Position numbers and translations under genes: made by a program. The notes under the pieces are model-generated. The model was given only the letters and a program-made list of their open reading frames with translations. It had not been told where the DNA came from and ran no database searches. 64,000 nucleotides of DNA, from NCBI RefSeq assembly GCF_014644455.1, contig NZ_BMKS01000010.1, positions 1 through 64,000 on the forward strand. Direction: 5' to 3'. This DNA is from Caldovatus sediminis. GTDB taxonomy: Bacteria; Pseudomonadota; Alphaproteobacteria; Acetobacterales; Acetobacteraceae. This document shows positions 56,617-64,000 of this stretch, one piece after another (the stretch's first letter is position 1; each line of letters opens with the position of its first letter).

Positions 56617-57378
56617 CTACCGCCACAGCGCCTCGTCGCGCAGCATCCCCGCGATCCGCTCCGCCACCGCCGCCAGCAGCCGCTCGCCCTTCTCCGCGCT
56701 CGCCGCCCGCGCGTCGCCGATGACGCCGCTCGGCGTCACCTCCTTGAACGACCTGCGCCGGTGGAGCGCCGGCGGCTGCCCCTCCGTGCGCGTCGAGTGC
56801 GGCCCGTGCGCCTCGGCCAGCCTCTCGCGCCGCACCGCCTCCGGCATCAGCGCCAGCATCATCGAGGTCTCGGCCTCGCAGGCGTGCATCAGGCCGGGCT
56901 GGCGCTCCAGGACCGGCGCGATCGCCTCCGGCGCCAGGTGCCAGTAGGTGCCCGCCGCCACGGCGATGCCGAGCTCGACCGAGAGCTCGGTCGCCGCCAC
57001 CGCCACGGCCTCGGCGTTGCCGCCGTGCCCGTTGAGCAGCATCACGCGCCGGAACCCGGCGCGCGCGGCCGAGCGCACGACGCCGCGCAGCACCGCCGCG
57101 AAGGCGGCGTAGTCGAGCGTCACCGTCCCGCCGAAGGCGACGTGGTGCTCGGCGAGCCCGGTCCAGACGCAGGGCGTGACGACCACCGGCGCGCCGGCGG
57201 CGTCGAGCAGCCGCGCCACGCGCTGCGCCACCGCGGTGGCGCAGACGATGTCCACCCCGGTCGCGAGGTGCGGCCCGTGCTGCTCGAGCGAGGCCACGGG
57301 CACGATCACCAGCGCGCCCGCGGCGGCGCGCCCGTTCAGCTCCGCCGCGGTCAGGCGCATCCATTCGATCTCGGCCAT
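56617..57378 (-). CDS. Creatininase family amidohydrolase
   Basis: 253 residues. Metal ligands typical of the family: Glu and His in VASLEQHGPHLATGVD, HVAFGGT, LNGHGGNAEAV, and Glu in MHACEAETSMML. Members include creatininase, MftE and 3-dehydro-scyllo-inosose or lactam hydrolases, so the substrate is open. ATG 57378. Convergent with the metallophosphoesterase gene. Confidence 0.9.
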   Translation of the reverse strand: MAEIEWMRLTAAELNGRAAAGALVIVPVASLEQHGPHLATGVDIVCATAVAQRVARLLDAAGAPVVVTPCVWTGLAEHHVAFGGTVTLDYAAFAAVLRGVVRSAARAGFRRVMLLNGHGGNAEAVAVAATELSVELGIAVAAGTYWHLAPEAIAPVLERQPGLMHACEAETSMMLALMPEAVRRERLAEAHGPHSTRTEGQPPALHRRRSFKEVTPSGVIGDARAASAEKGERLLAAVAERIAGMLRDEALWR

Positions 57379-57471
57379 CGCGCGCGTCCTCCTCCTCGCT
57401 GGCGCGCGCGGATCGTGCCCCGCCGCCGCACGCGGTCAAGCCGGCGGGGCACGAGGCGAGGGGCGCGCGAC

Positions 57472-58515
57472 TCACTGGCAGAGCGCGCGCTCCGACACCC
57501 GCTCGTAGCTGCACACGATGTAGCCCGGATGCGCGAAGCCGCCGGCGAGGGTCACCGGATCCGAGGTCTCGCCGGGTCGCAGCAGCGGCGTCACCTCGGT
57601 CAGCGCGACGCCGGGCCGTGCCGCGAAGCGGACGCGGATCGGCACGCCGCATTCGTTGCGGAACGCGACGGTGCCCTGCTGGCCGGGACCATGCGGGGGC
57701 TCGACCAGGCGTTCGGCGCAGCCCGGCGCGATCAGCGGCGCGAGCACGCCCCGGCCGACGGCTGTCGGCGCCGCCGCCTCGTCGGTCTCGGCGGAAGGGG
57801 GCGGCGCCAGGGCCACGCGACCTTCAGGCGCCCGGCGCATGTCCGCCGGCGGATACCGTGGCAGAGGTTCCGACCAGCCCGGCGCCATCGGAAGCGCCGC
57901 GAAGGCGCCGCCGCCCCAGCGCTCCCCCGGCGCCGGCCCGCCGCCATGGGTCTGCGCCCCCGCCTCGGGACCGGCGAACCATGCCGGCGGCGCCGCACCG
58001 AACTGCGGGAGCGGCGGCGGCCGCGCCGATCCGGGCAAGGGCGACGGCGCGGAGCCGAATTGGGCGGAGGGAGGCCAGGCCGGCTCTGGCGGCGGCGCCG
58101 AGCCGAATCCCCCGTAAGGCGCCGCGGGCGGCGATCCCGGCGGCGGCAGCCCCCGGCCGAACGGCACCGGCGGCGGCAGCGACCCTGGCGGCGCGAGCGC
58201 CATCGCCCCGGAAAGGGCCCCCGCCCGGTCCGGCGGCGCCGACGGCACGAAAGGCTGCGCGAGGTCGAATCGCCGCTCTCCCGCCAGCGCCGCCTCGAAC
58301 GCCGAGCAGTCCGCGCCGCGCAGCCGCAATTCGCGCCGGATGCGCGCCCCGCCGATCGGCGCGTCGCGCTGCGCGCACAGATCCTCGGTCGCCGCCGCGC
58401 GGAGCCGAGCGGACGAGGCGGTCGCATAGGGTGTGCAGGCCGCGACGAGCGGAAGCGATGCCCCGAGCAGGACCGCCGGCACGAGGCCCGGCCCGATCCA
58501 CCGTGCGCGTCGCAT
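57472..58515 (-). CDS. Proline-rich lipoprotein, unrecognised
   Basis: 347 residues from ATG 58515 (an in-frame TTG two codons upstream is less likely). Signal peptide with lipobox LVAAC, C27 being the predicted lipidated Cys. A short folded part with two further Cys follows (LCAQRD, GADCSAFEAAL). Residues ~80-240 are Pro/Gly/Ala-rich with repeated PPG, PPP and FGSAP-like units. The last ~85 residues are a compact domain (ECGVPIRVRFAARPGVALTEVTPLLRPGE, ending CSYERVSERALCQ) with Cys pairs. Probably an outer-membrane-anchored, surface-extended protein; function unknown. Confidence 0.78.
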   Translation of the reverse strand: MRRARWIGPGLVPAVLLGASLPLVAACTPYATASSARLRAAATEDLCAQRDAPIGGARIRRELRLRGADCSAFEAALAGERRFDLAQPFVPSAPPDRAGALSGAMALAPPGSLPPPVPFGRGLPPPGSPPAAPYGGFGSAPPPEPAWPPSAQFGSAPSPLPGSARPPPLPQFGAAPPAWFAGPEAGAQTHGGGPAPGERWGGGAFAALPMAPGWSEPLPRYPPADMRRAPEGRVALAPPPSAETDEAAAPTAVGRGVLAPLIAPGCAERLVEPPHGPGQQGTVAFRNECGVPIRVRFAARPGVALTEVTPLLRPGETSDPVTLAGGFAHPGYIVCSYERVSERALCQ

Positions 58516-58654
58516 CGCCAACCCCCTCCCGTGGACAGGCCCGCGCCGCCGCGGCGCCGGCCCGAGTCGGTCGCAGCACGGATGTCAACGATGTTGCAGC
58601 GAACCGGTTGCCCGAAGGGGGCGCGGCGGCGCGGGCCGGAGCGCCGACCGGCGC

Positions 58655-59332
58655 TCAGCCGATCTGCTCGTAGGTCACCGTGCTGCCGTCGTCGCCCGTC
58701 AGCGCGTGGGCGATCCAGCGCCCGGCGGCGTCGTAGGTCGCGGTGCCGTCGCTGTCGCCGGCGACCGCGACGACGAAGGCTCCGCCCGGCAGGTCGCGCC
58801 GCTCGACGCGCAGGTGGAGCGCGCGGCCGGTGCGTGGGTCGAACAGCAGCGGACGGCGGAAGATCGCGGGGTCCCACCAGGTGAGCGGCGCCGCCTCCGC
58901 CGGCAGGCGGCCGGCGCCCTCCGACCCGTTCACCACGAAGCCGCCCGCCTCGGCCCGCCCCTCGAGCGTCCGGACGGTCCCGTTGCGGTCGAGATGGGAC
59001 CTCACCGAGAGCAGCCGGCCCTCGCCCGACCAGGTCTCCGCGAAGCGGTGCCGGTAGCGGTAGACGACGATGCCGGCGATGCGCACCGCAATCTCGACCG
59101 AGGTGTGCGCCACCCGGCCGCCGCTCGACGCCTCCAGCGCGACCTCGTGGACGCCGATCGCGCTGCCCGCGCGCATGATGCGGAAGCGCACCGGGCCCGG
59201 CCCGGCCTGCGCCGCGCCGCCGGCGGTAGGGACCAGGACCGGCATGGCCGGCAGCGGCGCCATGGCGGCCGCGGCGCGCAACAGCGCGCGTCGGCCCGCC
59301 GCCGCCCCTCCGGTTCCTCCCTCGCCCTCCAT
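58655..59332 (-). CDS. DUF6134 family exported protein
   Basis: 225 residues from ATG 59332. Leader GRRALLRAAAAMAPLPAMPVLVPTAGGAAQA contains a twin Arg and hydrophobic stretch. The body matches the DUF6134 pattern: VRFRIMRAGSAIGVHEVAL, IVVYRYRHRFAETWSGEGRLLSV, TWWDPAIFRRPLL and a YDAAGRWI-type end. Such proteins are predicted periplasmic beta-barrel or lipocalin-like folds of unknown function. Confidence 0.8.
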   Translation of the reverse strand: MEGEGGTGGAAAGRRALLRAAAAMAPLPAMPVLVPTAGGAAQAGPGPVRFRIMRAGSAIGVHEVALEASSGGRVAHTSVEIAVRIAGIVVYRYRHRFAETWSGEGRLLSVRSHLDRNGTVRTLEGRAEAGGFVVNGSEGAGRLPAEAAPLTWWDPAIFRRPLLFDPRTGRALHLRVERRDLPGGAFVVAVAGDSDGTATYDAAGRWIAHALTGDDGSTVTYEQIG

Positions 59333-59504
59333 GCGCCCGATGCGTCCCCGACGAGTCCGGCTGCCGAGCACGGCCGGCACAGGCCGACGCGCGGACGGCG
59401 GAAAGGCGCGCCGGCGCCAGGGCGGGCGGCCTCCTGCGCCCTCGTGAAGCCGCCCCCCGCGACACGTCCCCCGCGCCGTGCCAGGATGGCACCGAGACAA
59501 TCCC

Positions 59505-60053
59505 ATGCGCCAGCTCCTGCTGCTGCGGCACGCCAAGTCCTGCTGGGACGATCCGCGACTGCCCGACCACGCGCGCCCGCTCAACGCGCGCGGCCGCCGC
59601 GGCGCGGCCGCGATGGCGCGGACGATGCGCGAGCTCGGCCTGGCGCCCGAGGTGGTGCTCGTCTCCTCCGCGCGGCGCACGCTGCAGACGCTCGAGGCGC
59701 TCGCCCCGCTGCCGGACAGCCCGATCGTCGAGCCGCTGGATGCGCTCTACCTGGCGACGCCGCAGACCCTGCTCGCCACCCTCCGGCGCGTGCCGGAAAC
59801 CGCGCGGAGCGTGCTGCTGATCGGCCACAACCCCGGGCTGCACGAGCTGGCCCTGGCATTGGTCGGCGCCGCCGGCGTGGCCGCACCGCCTCCCGGCGCC
59901 GCCGACGCGGTGCGCCGCCTGACGGAGGCCTTCCCCACGGGCGCGCTGGCGGAATTCGCCATCGCCACGCCCTGGCGGCTGCTCGAGCCGGGAGGCGGAC
60001 GCCTGGTGCGCTTCCTCGTGCCGGGCGACCTGCCGGAGATGGCCGCATCGTGA
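59505..60053 (+). CDS. sixA: Histidine phosphatase (SixA type)
   Basis: 182 residues. Catalytic RH motif LLLRHAKSCWD with H8, second-half IGHNPGLHELAL, and VLVSSARRTLQTLEAL. SixA-type enzymes dephosphorylate phosphohistidine in signalling or PTS proteins. ATG 59505 is chosen because the RH motif is at the N-terminus. Its TGA overlaps the GTG of the CHAD gene (GTGA), a pairing that recurs in proteobacteria. Confidence 0.9.
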   Translation: MRQLLLLRHAKSCWDDPRLPDHARPLNARGRRGAAAMARTMRELGLAPEVVLVSSARRTLQTLEALAPLPDSPIVEPLDALYLATPQTLLATLRRVPETARSVLLIGHNPGLHELALALVGAAGVAAPPPGAADAVRRLTEAFPTGALAEFAIATPWRLLEPGGGRLVRFLVPGDLPEMAAS

Positions 60054-61783
60054 AATCCGGCGCCGCGACCGAGGCCGTGCCGGCCGTGCCGGGCGGCCGC
60101 CTCGCCCGTGAGGGGGACGACGGCGCCATCGGGCCGGTCACGGTCGAACTCGCATTCGCCGAACCGGGCGCGGCGGCACGGCTGGTCCGTCAGGCGGCGT
60201 GGCGGCGCGCCGCGACCGCCGCCACCGGTCCCGGGGCGCGCAGGCGACGGCCCGTCGCGGTTGCGCTGGGCTGGCACGACACCGCCTCCGGCGCTCTCGC
60301 GCGACGCGGCCTCGCGCTCGAGGTGCCGCAGCGCGGTCCGCGCGTGCTGCTGCGCAGCCTGCCGGGACCGGAGACGGCGTGGCGTCCCGGAACGCCGCCC
60401 GAGCCGGTCGCGGTGCTCGACGATCCCGGCGCCCCGCTGCCCGACGCCGCGGGCCTCGATGGCGCGGAGCGGAGGATGCCCCTCCGCCCGTTCGCCGCCT
60501 TCGAGGGCCGCCGCGCCCGCTTCGCTCTCGCGAGCGCCGAGGACGCGCCCGACGCACCGCCGATCCTGGCCGAGCTGCTGACCGGTCGGCTGCGCGCGGT
60601 CGGGGGGGAGCGGGCGGTGGCGCGGCTCACGCTGGAGGGGCCCTGCGCGCCGGTGCTGGCGCTGGCCCGCGCGCTCGCCGCCGAGCTGCCCGTCCTGCCG
60701 CCGCGCGCCACCCTCGCCGAGGAGGCCCGTGCCCTGGCGCTGGACGAGCCGGTGCGACCGCGCCGCGCCGGCCCGCCGGCGCTGGCCGGCGCGGGGGATG
60801 CGCGCCGGGCGCTCGGCCTCGCCCTCGGCCACCTCGCCGAGGCGCTGCTCTACCACGCGCCGCTCGCGCGGCCCGAGGCCGGGCCGGAAGGCGTGCACCA
60901 GATGCGTGTCGCGCTGCGCCGCATGCGCTCGGTCCTGCGCCTGTTCCGCCCGGTCGCGACGGCGGGCGAGGCGCCGGTGCTGCGCGCCTTCGAGGCGCGG
61001 CTCCGGGATCTGGCCGGCACGCTCGGTCCGGCGCGCGACTGGGACGTGTTCCTCGGCGGGCTCGGCGCCGAGCTCGCCGCCGCGCTGCCGCAGGAGCCGC
61101 GGCTTGCGGAACTGCTGCGGGCGGCTGAGGCGCGCCGCGCCGAAGCCTACGCGACGCTGCGCCGGGCCGTGGACGGGCCGGAGTTCCGCGTACTGGCCTG
61201 CGACGCGATGGCGCTCGCGATGCGCTTCCTCGCGGCGGGATCGGGAGCCGCGCCGCTGCGCCAGGGTGGCGAGGCGGCGTCCGGCGCGCCGCCGCCGGAC
61301 GAGGCGGCCTCCCCGCCGCCCGAGCCGCTCGGCCACTTCGCCGCCGCGGCGCTGGACCGGCGCTGGCGCAGGCTGTGCGCGCGCGGCGAGGCGATGTCGG
61401 TCTCGCTCGATGACGAGGCACTGCACGCGCTGCGGCTCGAGGGCAAGCGCATGCGCTACGCCGCCGAGCTCTTCGCGCCGCTGTGGCCCGGCAAGCCGTC
61501 GCGCCGCTTCGTGCGGCGGCTCGCCGCGCTGCAGGAGGCGCTCGGCCTCGCCAACGACGCCGCCACCGCGCGCCGGCTCGTCGCCGGGCTGGAGCCGCCC
61601 ATGCCGCCGTCGCGACCCGGTGCGGACCGGGACAGGCGCGCGGACCGCGGCGAGCGCCGCAGGGCCTGGGCGATCGGGCTGGCGGAGGGCTTCGCGCTGG
61701 CGCGGGCGCGGCGGGTCCGCAGGCGGGCGCTGCGCGCCTGGGAGGCGCTGCTGCGGCGCGCGCCCTTCTGGCAGCGCGGCTGA
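60050..61783 (+). CDS. CHAD domain protein with degenerate CYTH-like N-terminus
   Basis: 577 residues from GTG 60050. Residues ~25-235 follow a CYTH-like layout (VTVELAFAEPGAAARLVR, LRSLPGPETAW, RPFAAFEGRRARFAL) but the EXEXK hallmark of active triphosphate tunnel enzymes is missing. Residues ~255-575 form a CHAD domain with conserved basic helices: GVHQMRVALRRMRSVLRLF, ARDWDVFL, HALRLEGKRMRYAAELFAPL, LQEALGLANDAATA. CHAD domains bind polyphosphate. A Pro/Ala/Glu-rich insertion sits inside (about 400-425). Coupled to sixA. Confidence 0.88.
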   Translation: MKSGAATEAVPAVPGGRLAREGDDGAIGPVTVELAFAEPGAAARLVRQAAWRRAATAATGPGARRRRPVAVALGWHDTASGALARRGLALEVPQRGPRVLLRSLPGPETAWRPGTPPEPVAVLDDPGAPLPDAAGLDGAERRMPLRPFAAFEGRRARFALASAEDAPDAPPILAELLTGRLRAVGGERAVARLTLEGPCAPVLALARALAAELPVLPPRATLAEEARALALDEPVRPRRAGPPALAGAGDARRALGLALGHLAEALLYHAPLARPEAGPEGVHQMRVALRRMRSVLRLFRPVATAGEAPVLRAFEARLRDLAGTLGPARDWDVFLGGLGAELAAALPQEPRLAELLRAAEARRAEAYATLRRAVDGPEFRVLACDAMALAMRFLAAGSGAAPLRQGGEAASGAPPPDEAASPPPEPLGHFAAAALDRRWRRLCARGEAMSVSLDDEALHALRLEGKRMRYAAELFAPLWPGKPSRRFVRRLAALQEALGLANDAATARRLVAGLEPPMPPSRPGADRDRRADRGERRRAWAIGLAEGFALARARRVRRRALRAWEALLRRAPFWQRG

Positions 61784-61884
61784 GGGATCGCGGCGAACCC
61801 CGCGGCGGCCGCGTCGGATGCCGGCCGGGATCGGGCGCCAAGCGGGTGTTGAAGCGGGCATCGCGGCTGGGCTAGGCACCTTCT

Positions 61885-62505
61885 GTGCTGCCTCGCCGAC
61901 GCATCTTCCGGTCCCGGCGCGTCGCGATCCGTCCGGGGCGCGGCGCCCTGATCGCGGTGGCCCTCGGCGTCTTCGGCCTCGGCCTGTTCGGTCTCGGCCT
62001 GCCGACGACGCAGATCCTCCGCTCGGCGCCGGGCGGGCAGGTCGTGCTCGCCGCCGCCGCCGAGGTGCGCGTGGTGGACGGCGAAACGCTGCGCCTGCGC
62101 GACCGGACGGTGCGGCTGCTCGGCCTCGGCGCGCCGGGGCGCGGCACGCGCTGCGGCGCGGGGGACGGCACGGCCGGTGCGGGCTTCGATTGCGGCGAAG
62201 CCGCGGCGGCGGCGCTCGCCCGCCTGGTCGCGGATCGCGTGGTCGCCTGCCATCTGGAGGGGCGCGACCGCGCCGGCCACCGCCTCGGCGTGTGCGAGGC
62301 GCGGACGGCGGCCGCCGCGCTGGCCCCGGCGGCGGCCGGGCCGGTCCCGCTCAACCTGGCGATGGTTTCCGGGGGCTGGGCGGTCGCCAGCGGCGACGCG
62401 CTGCCGGAGCTGCGCTCGGCCGAGGCCGCGGCGCGCGGCGCCGGGCGCGGCCTCTGGGCCGGCGGCGCGCCGGCCTGGCCGGAAGCCTGGCGCGGCCGGC
62501 GGTGA
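61885..62505 (+). CDS. Thermonuclease-like (SNase fold) protein lacking catalytic acids
   Basis: 206 residues from GTG 61885. A basic N-terminus and one membrane helix (about 20-42) anchor it. The SNase-like body reads AEVRVVDGETLRLRDRTVRLLGLGAPGRG, where active enzymes have DGDT and a D-x-PE motif; here the PE glutamate and preceding Asp are absent. The C-terminal part has FDCGEAAAAALARLV, DRAGHRLGVC and MVSGGWAVASG, keeping the fold. Probably a non-catalytic or altered-function homologue at the membrane. Confidence 0.8.
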   Translation: MLPRRRIFRSRRVAIRPGRGALIAVALGVFGLGLFGLGLPTTQILRSAPGGQVVLAAAAEVRVVDGETLRLRDRTVRLLGLGAPGRGTRCGAGDGTAGAGFDCGEAAAAALARLVADRVVACHLEGRDRAGHRLGVCEARTAAAALAPAAAGPVPLNLAMVSGGWAVASGDALPELRSAEAAARGAGRGLWAGGAPAWPEAWRGRR

Positions 62506-62510
62506 TCCTC

Positions 62511-62552
62511 TCGCCCCGGGGGAGCGTTGCATCGCCCCCGGGGAGCGTTGCA
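62511..62552. repeat. Tandem 21-nt direct repeat upstream of gltA
   Basis: Copy 1 at 62511-62531 and copy 2 at 62532-62552 differ at a single base. Each consists of a C-run, a G-run and the ending AGCGTTGCA. The 21-base period equals two helical turns. It lies about 130-170 bases upstream of the gltA ATG, a position suited to an operator or activator array. Within each copy the C-run and G-run are also self-complementary. Confidence 0.75.
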
Positions 62553-62681
62553 AAGCCCGGGCAGGCGCCGGTATCTTGCACCGCATCATGACGGGCCCGC
62601 GAGGCTCGCGCCGCGGCCCTCGCATCGCCGCGCGAGACGCGCGCGTGTCCGTCGCCGACATCGTTCAGGAAAGAGCGCGCC

Positions 62682-63989
62682 ATGAGCAGCAGGACCACGG
62701 GGTCCGTCACCGTCACGCTGGACGGCACGAACCGGAGCGCGACCTTGCCGCTGCTGAGCGGCACCCTCGGACCCCAGGTGGTGGACATCCGCAAGCTCTA
62801 CAACGAGCTCGGGATCTTCACCTACGACCCCGGCTACGGCGCGACGGCGAGCTGCGAGAGCCAGATCACCTACATCGACGGCGACGCCGGCGTGCTGCTC
62901 TACCGCGGCTATCCGATCGAGCAGCTCGCCGAGCGGAGCGACTTCATCGAGGTCGCCTACCTGCTGATGTACGGCGAGCTGCCGACCAAGGCGCAACTCG
63001 CCGAATTCGAGCGCGGCGTGACGCGGCACACCATGCTGCACGAGCAGATCCGCCGCTTCTACGACGGCTTCCGCCGCGACGCGCATCCGATGGCGGTGAT
63101 GTGCGGCGTGGTCGGCGCGATGAGCGCCTTCTACCACGACAGCCTCGACATCAACGATCCGGAGCAGCGGCGCATCGCCGCCTTCCGGCTGATCGCCAAG
63201 GTGCCGACGATCGCCGCCTGGGCCTACAAGTACGCCAACGGCCAGCCCTTCATGTACCCGCGGAACGAGCTGAAGTACGCGGAGAACTTCCTCTACATGC
63301 TGAACGCGGTGCCGGCCGAGGACTACCGGGTCAGCCCGGTGCTGGCGCGCGCGATGGACCGCATCCTGGTGCTGCACGCGGACCACGAGCAGAACGCCTC
63401 GACCTCCACGGTCCGCCTCGCCGGCTCGACCGGTGCCAACCCCTATGCATGCATCGCCGCGGGCATCGCGGCGCTATGGGGTCCGGCGCATGGCGGGGCG
63501 AACGAGGCCGTCCTCAAGATGCTCGGCGAGATCGGGCACCCGAAGAACATTCCGGACTTCATCCGCAGGGTGAAGGCGAAGGACAGCAACGTCCGGCTGA
63601 TGGGGTTCGGGCACAGGGTGTACAAGAACCTCGATCCGCGCGCGAAGATCATGCGCCAGACCTGCCACGAGGTGCTGGCCGAGCTCGGCATCAAGGACGA
63701 GCCCCTGCTCGACCTCGCGATGGAGCTCGAGCGGATCGCGCTGGAGGACGAGTACTTCGTCAGCCGCAAGCTCTATCCGAACGTGGACTTCTATTCGGGC
63801 ATCATCCTGAAGGCGATGGGCATCCCGACCTCGATGTTCACCGTGATCTTCGCGGTGGCGCGCACCGTCGGCTGGGTGAGCCAGTGGAAGGAGATGATCG
63901 AGGACCCGTCGCAGCGCATCGGCCGTCCGCGACAGGTATACTCGGGACCGGCCCAGCGGGACTACCGGCCGATCGAGGCGCGCGGCTGA
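62682..63989 (+). CDS. gltA: Citrate synthase (type II, hexameric style)
   Basis: 435 residues, complete. Catalytic residues are in context: His in [15 protein letters not shown], the second His in [16 protein letters not shown], and Asp in PNVDFYSGI. An N-terminal extension (1-50) with [19 protein letters not shown] is typical of proteobacterial type II enzymes. It condenses oxaloacetate and acetyl-CoA to start the TCA cycle. AGGAAAG precedes ATG 62682 by about ten bases. The upstream gap (62506-62681) holds the tandem repeat. Confidence 0.97.
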   Translation: MSSRTTGSVTVTLDGTNRSATLPLLSGTLGPQVVDIRKLYNELGIFTYDPGYGATASCESQITYIDGDAGVLLYRGYPIEQLAERSDFIEVAYLLMYGELPTKAQLAEFERGVTRHTMLHEQIRRFYDGFRRDAHPMAVMCGVVGAMSAFYHDSLDINDPEQRRIAAFRLIAKVPTIAAWAYKYANGQPFMYPRNELKYAENFLYMLNAVPAEDYRVSPVLARAMDRILVLHADHEQNASTSTVRLAGSTGANPYACIAAGIAALWGPAHGGANEAVLKMLGEIGHPKNIPDFIRRVKAKDSNVRLMGFGHRVYKNLDPRAKIMRQTCHEVLAELGIKDEPLLDLAMELERIALEDEYFVSRKLYPNVDFYSGIILKAMGIPTSMFTVIFAVARTVGWVSQWKEMIEDPSQRIGRPRQVYSGPAQRDYRPIEARG

Positions 63990-64000
63990 GCCGAAGGGGC

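Overview
This 64 kb window is a contiguous piece of a very GC-rich (by eye above 70%) bacterial chromosome. Strong third-position GC bias produces long spurious reading frames on both strands. Gene content and order point to an alphaproteobacterium of the order Rhodospirillales, most likely an Acetobacteraceae member of the Roseomonas type. The indicators are a TrcR (DUF1013) cell-cycle regulator, DUF1192, the run ffh-rpsP-rimM-trmD-rplS-leuC-leuD-leuB, a four-gene Lhr-type repair cluster, malate synthase G and a DUF6134 protein. The taxonomic call is inference from gene content; no 16S gene is present. No CRISPR array, intact insertion sequence, prophage or origin was seen.

Layout. 1-12.8 kb: the 3' part of tRNA-Thr, a gene-poor stretch, an envelope-type peptidoglycan-binding coiled-coil protein, trcR, a HerA-like ATPase (DUF853), then rpmI-rplT-pheS-pheT, followed by a heavily frameshifted PQQ sugar dehydrogenase pseudogene. 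12.2-17.5 kb: an orphan tripartite-tricarboxylate binding protein with a coupled small secreted protein, rarA, a single-domain response regulator and a glycosyltransferase. 17.5-21.5 kb: a gene-free tract, then a GDP-heptose cassette (hddA, gmhA, and a fused nucleotidyltransferase/phosphatase). 21.5-31.4 kb: metabolic genes (RidA, cupin, otnK-otnC, nitroreductase, GntR regulator, malate synthase G, MFS transporter, secreted hypothetical, Asp/Glu racemase). 32.0-44.1 kb, all minus strand: tRNA-Arg, leuBDC, rplS, trmD, rimM, rpsP, ffh, infC, thrS and two LPS-type glycosyltransferases.

44.2-47.4 kb: an iron group (bacterioferritin, its ferredoxin, a ferric-iron binding protein) below two identical palindromic operators, then an HpcH/HpaI aldolase. 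47.5-56.6 kb: a DNA-repair island with ATP-dependent ligase and MBL exonuclease on one strand and Lhr-like helicase and PdeM nuclease on the other, followed by a fasciclin protein, photolyase and a second metallophosphoesterase. 56.6-64 kb: creatininase-family amidohydrolase, a proline-rich lipoprotein, DUF6134, SixA, a CHAD protein, a nuclease-like protein lacking catalytic residues, and citrate synthase preceded by a near-perfect tandem repeat.

Most of the window is housekeeping. The less ordinary parts are the paired iron operators, a probable ATA start for infC, the heptose fusion enzyme, a 20-bp perfect inverted repeat between glcB and the MFS gene, tandem repeats in front of gltA, the sugar dehydrogenase pseudogene and the gene-free tracts that abut the 3' ends of both tRNA genes. 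I did not find convincing evidence for an entirely new multi-gene system.
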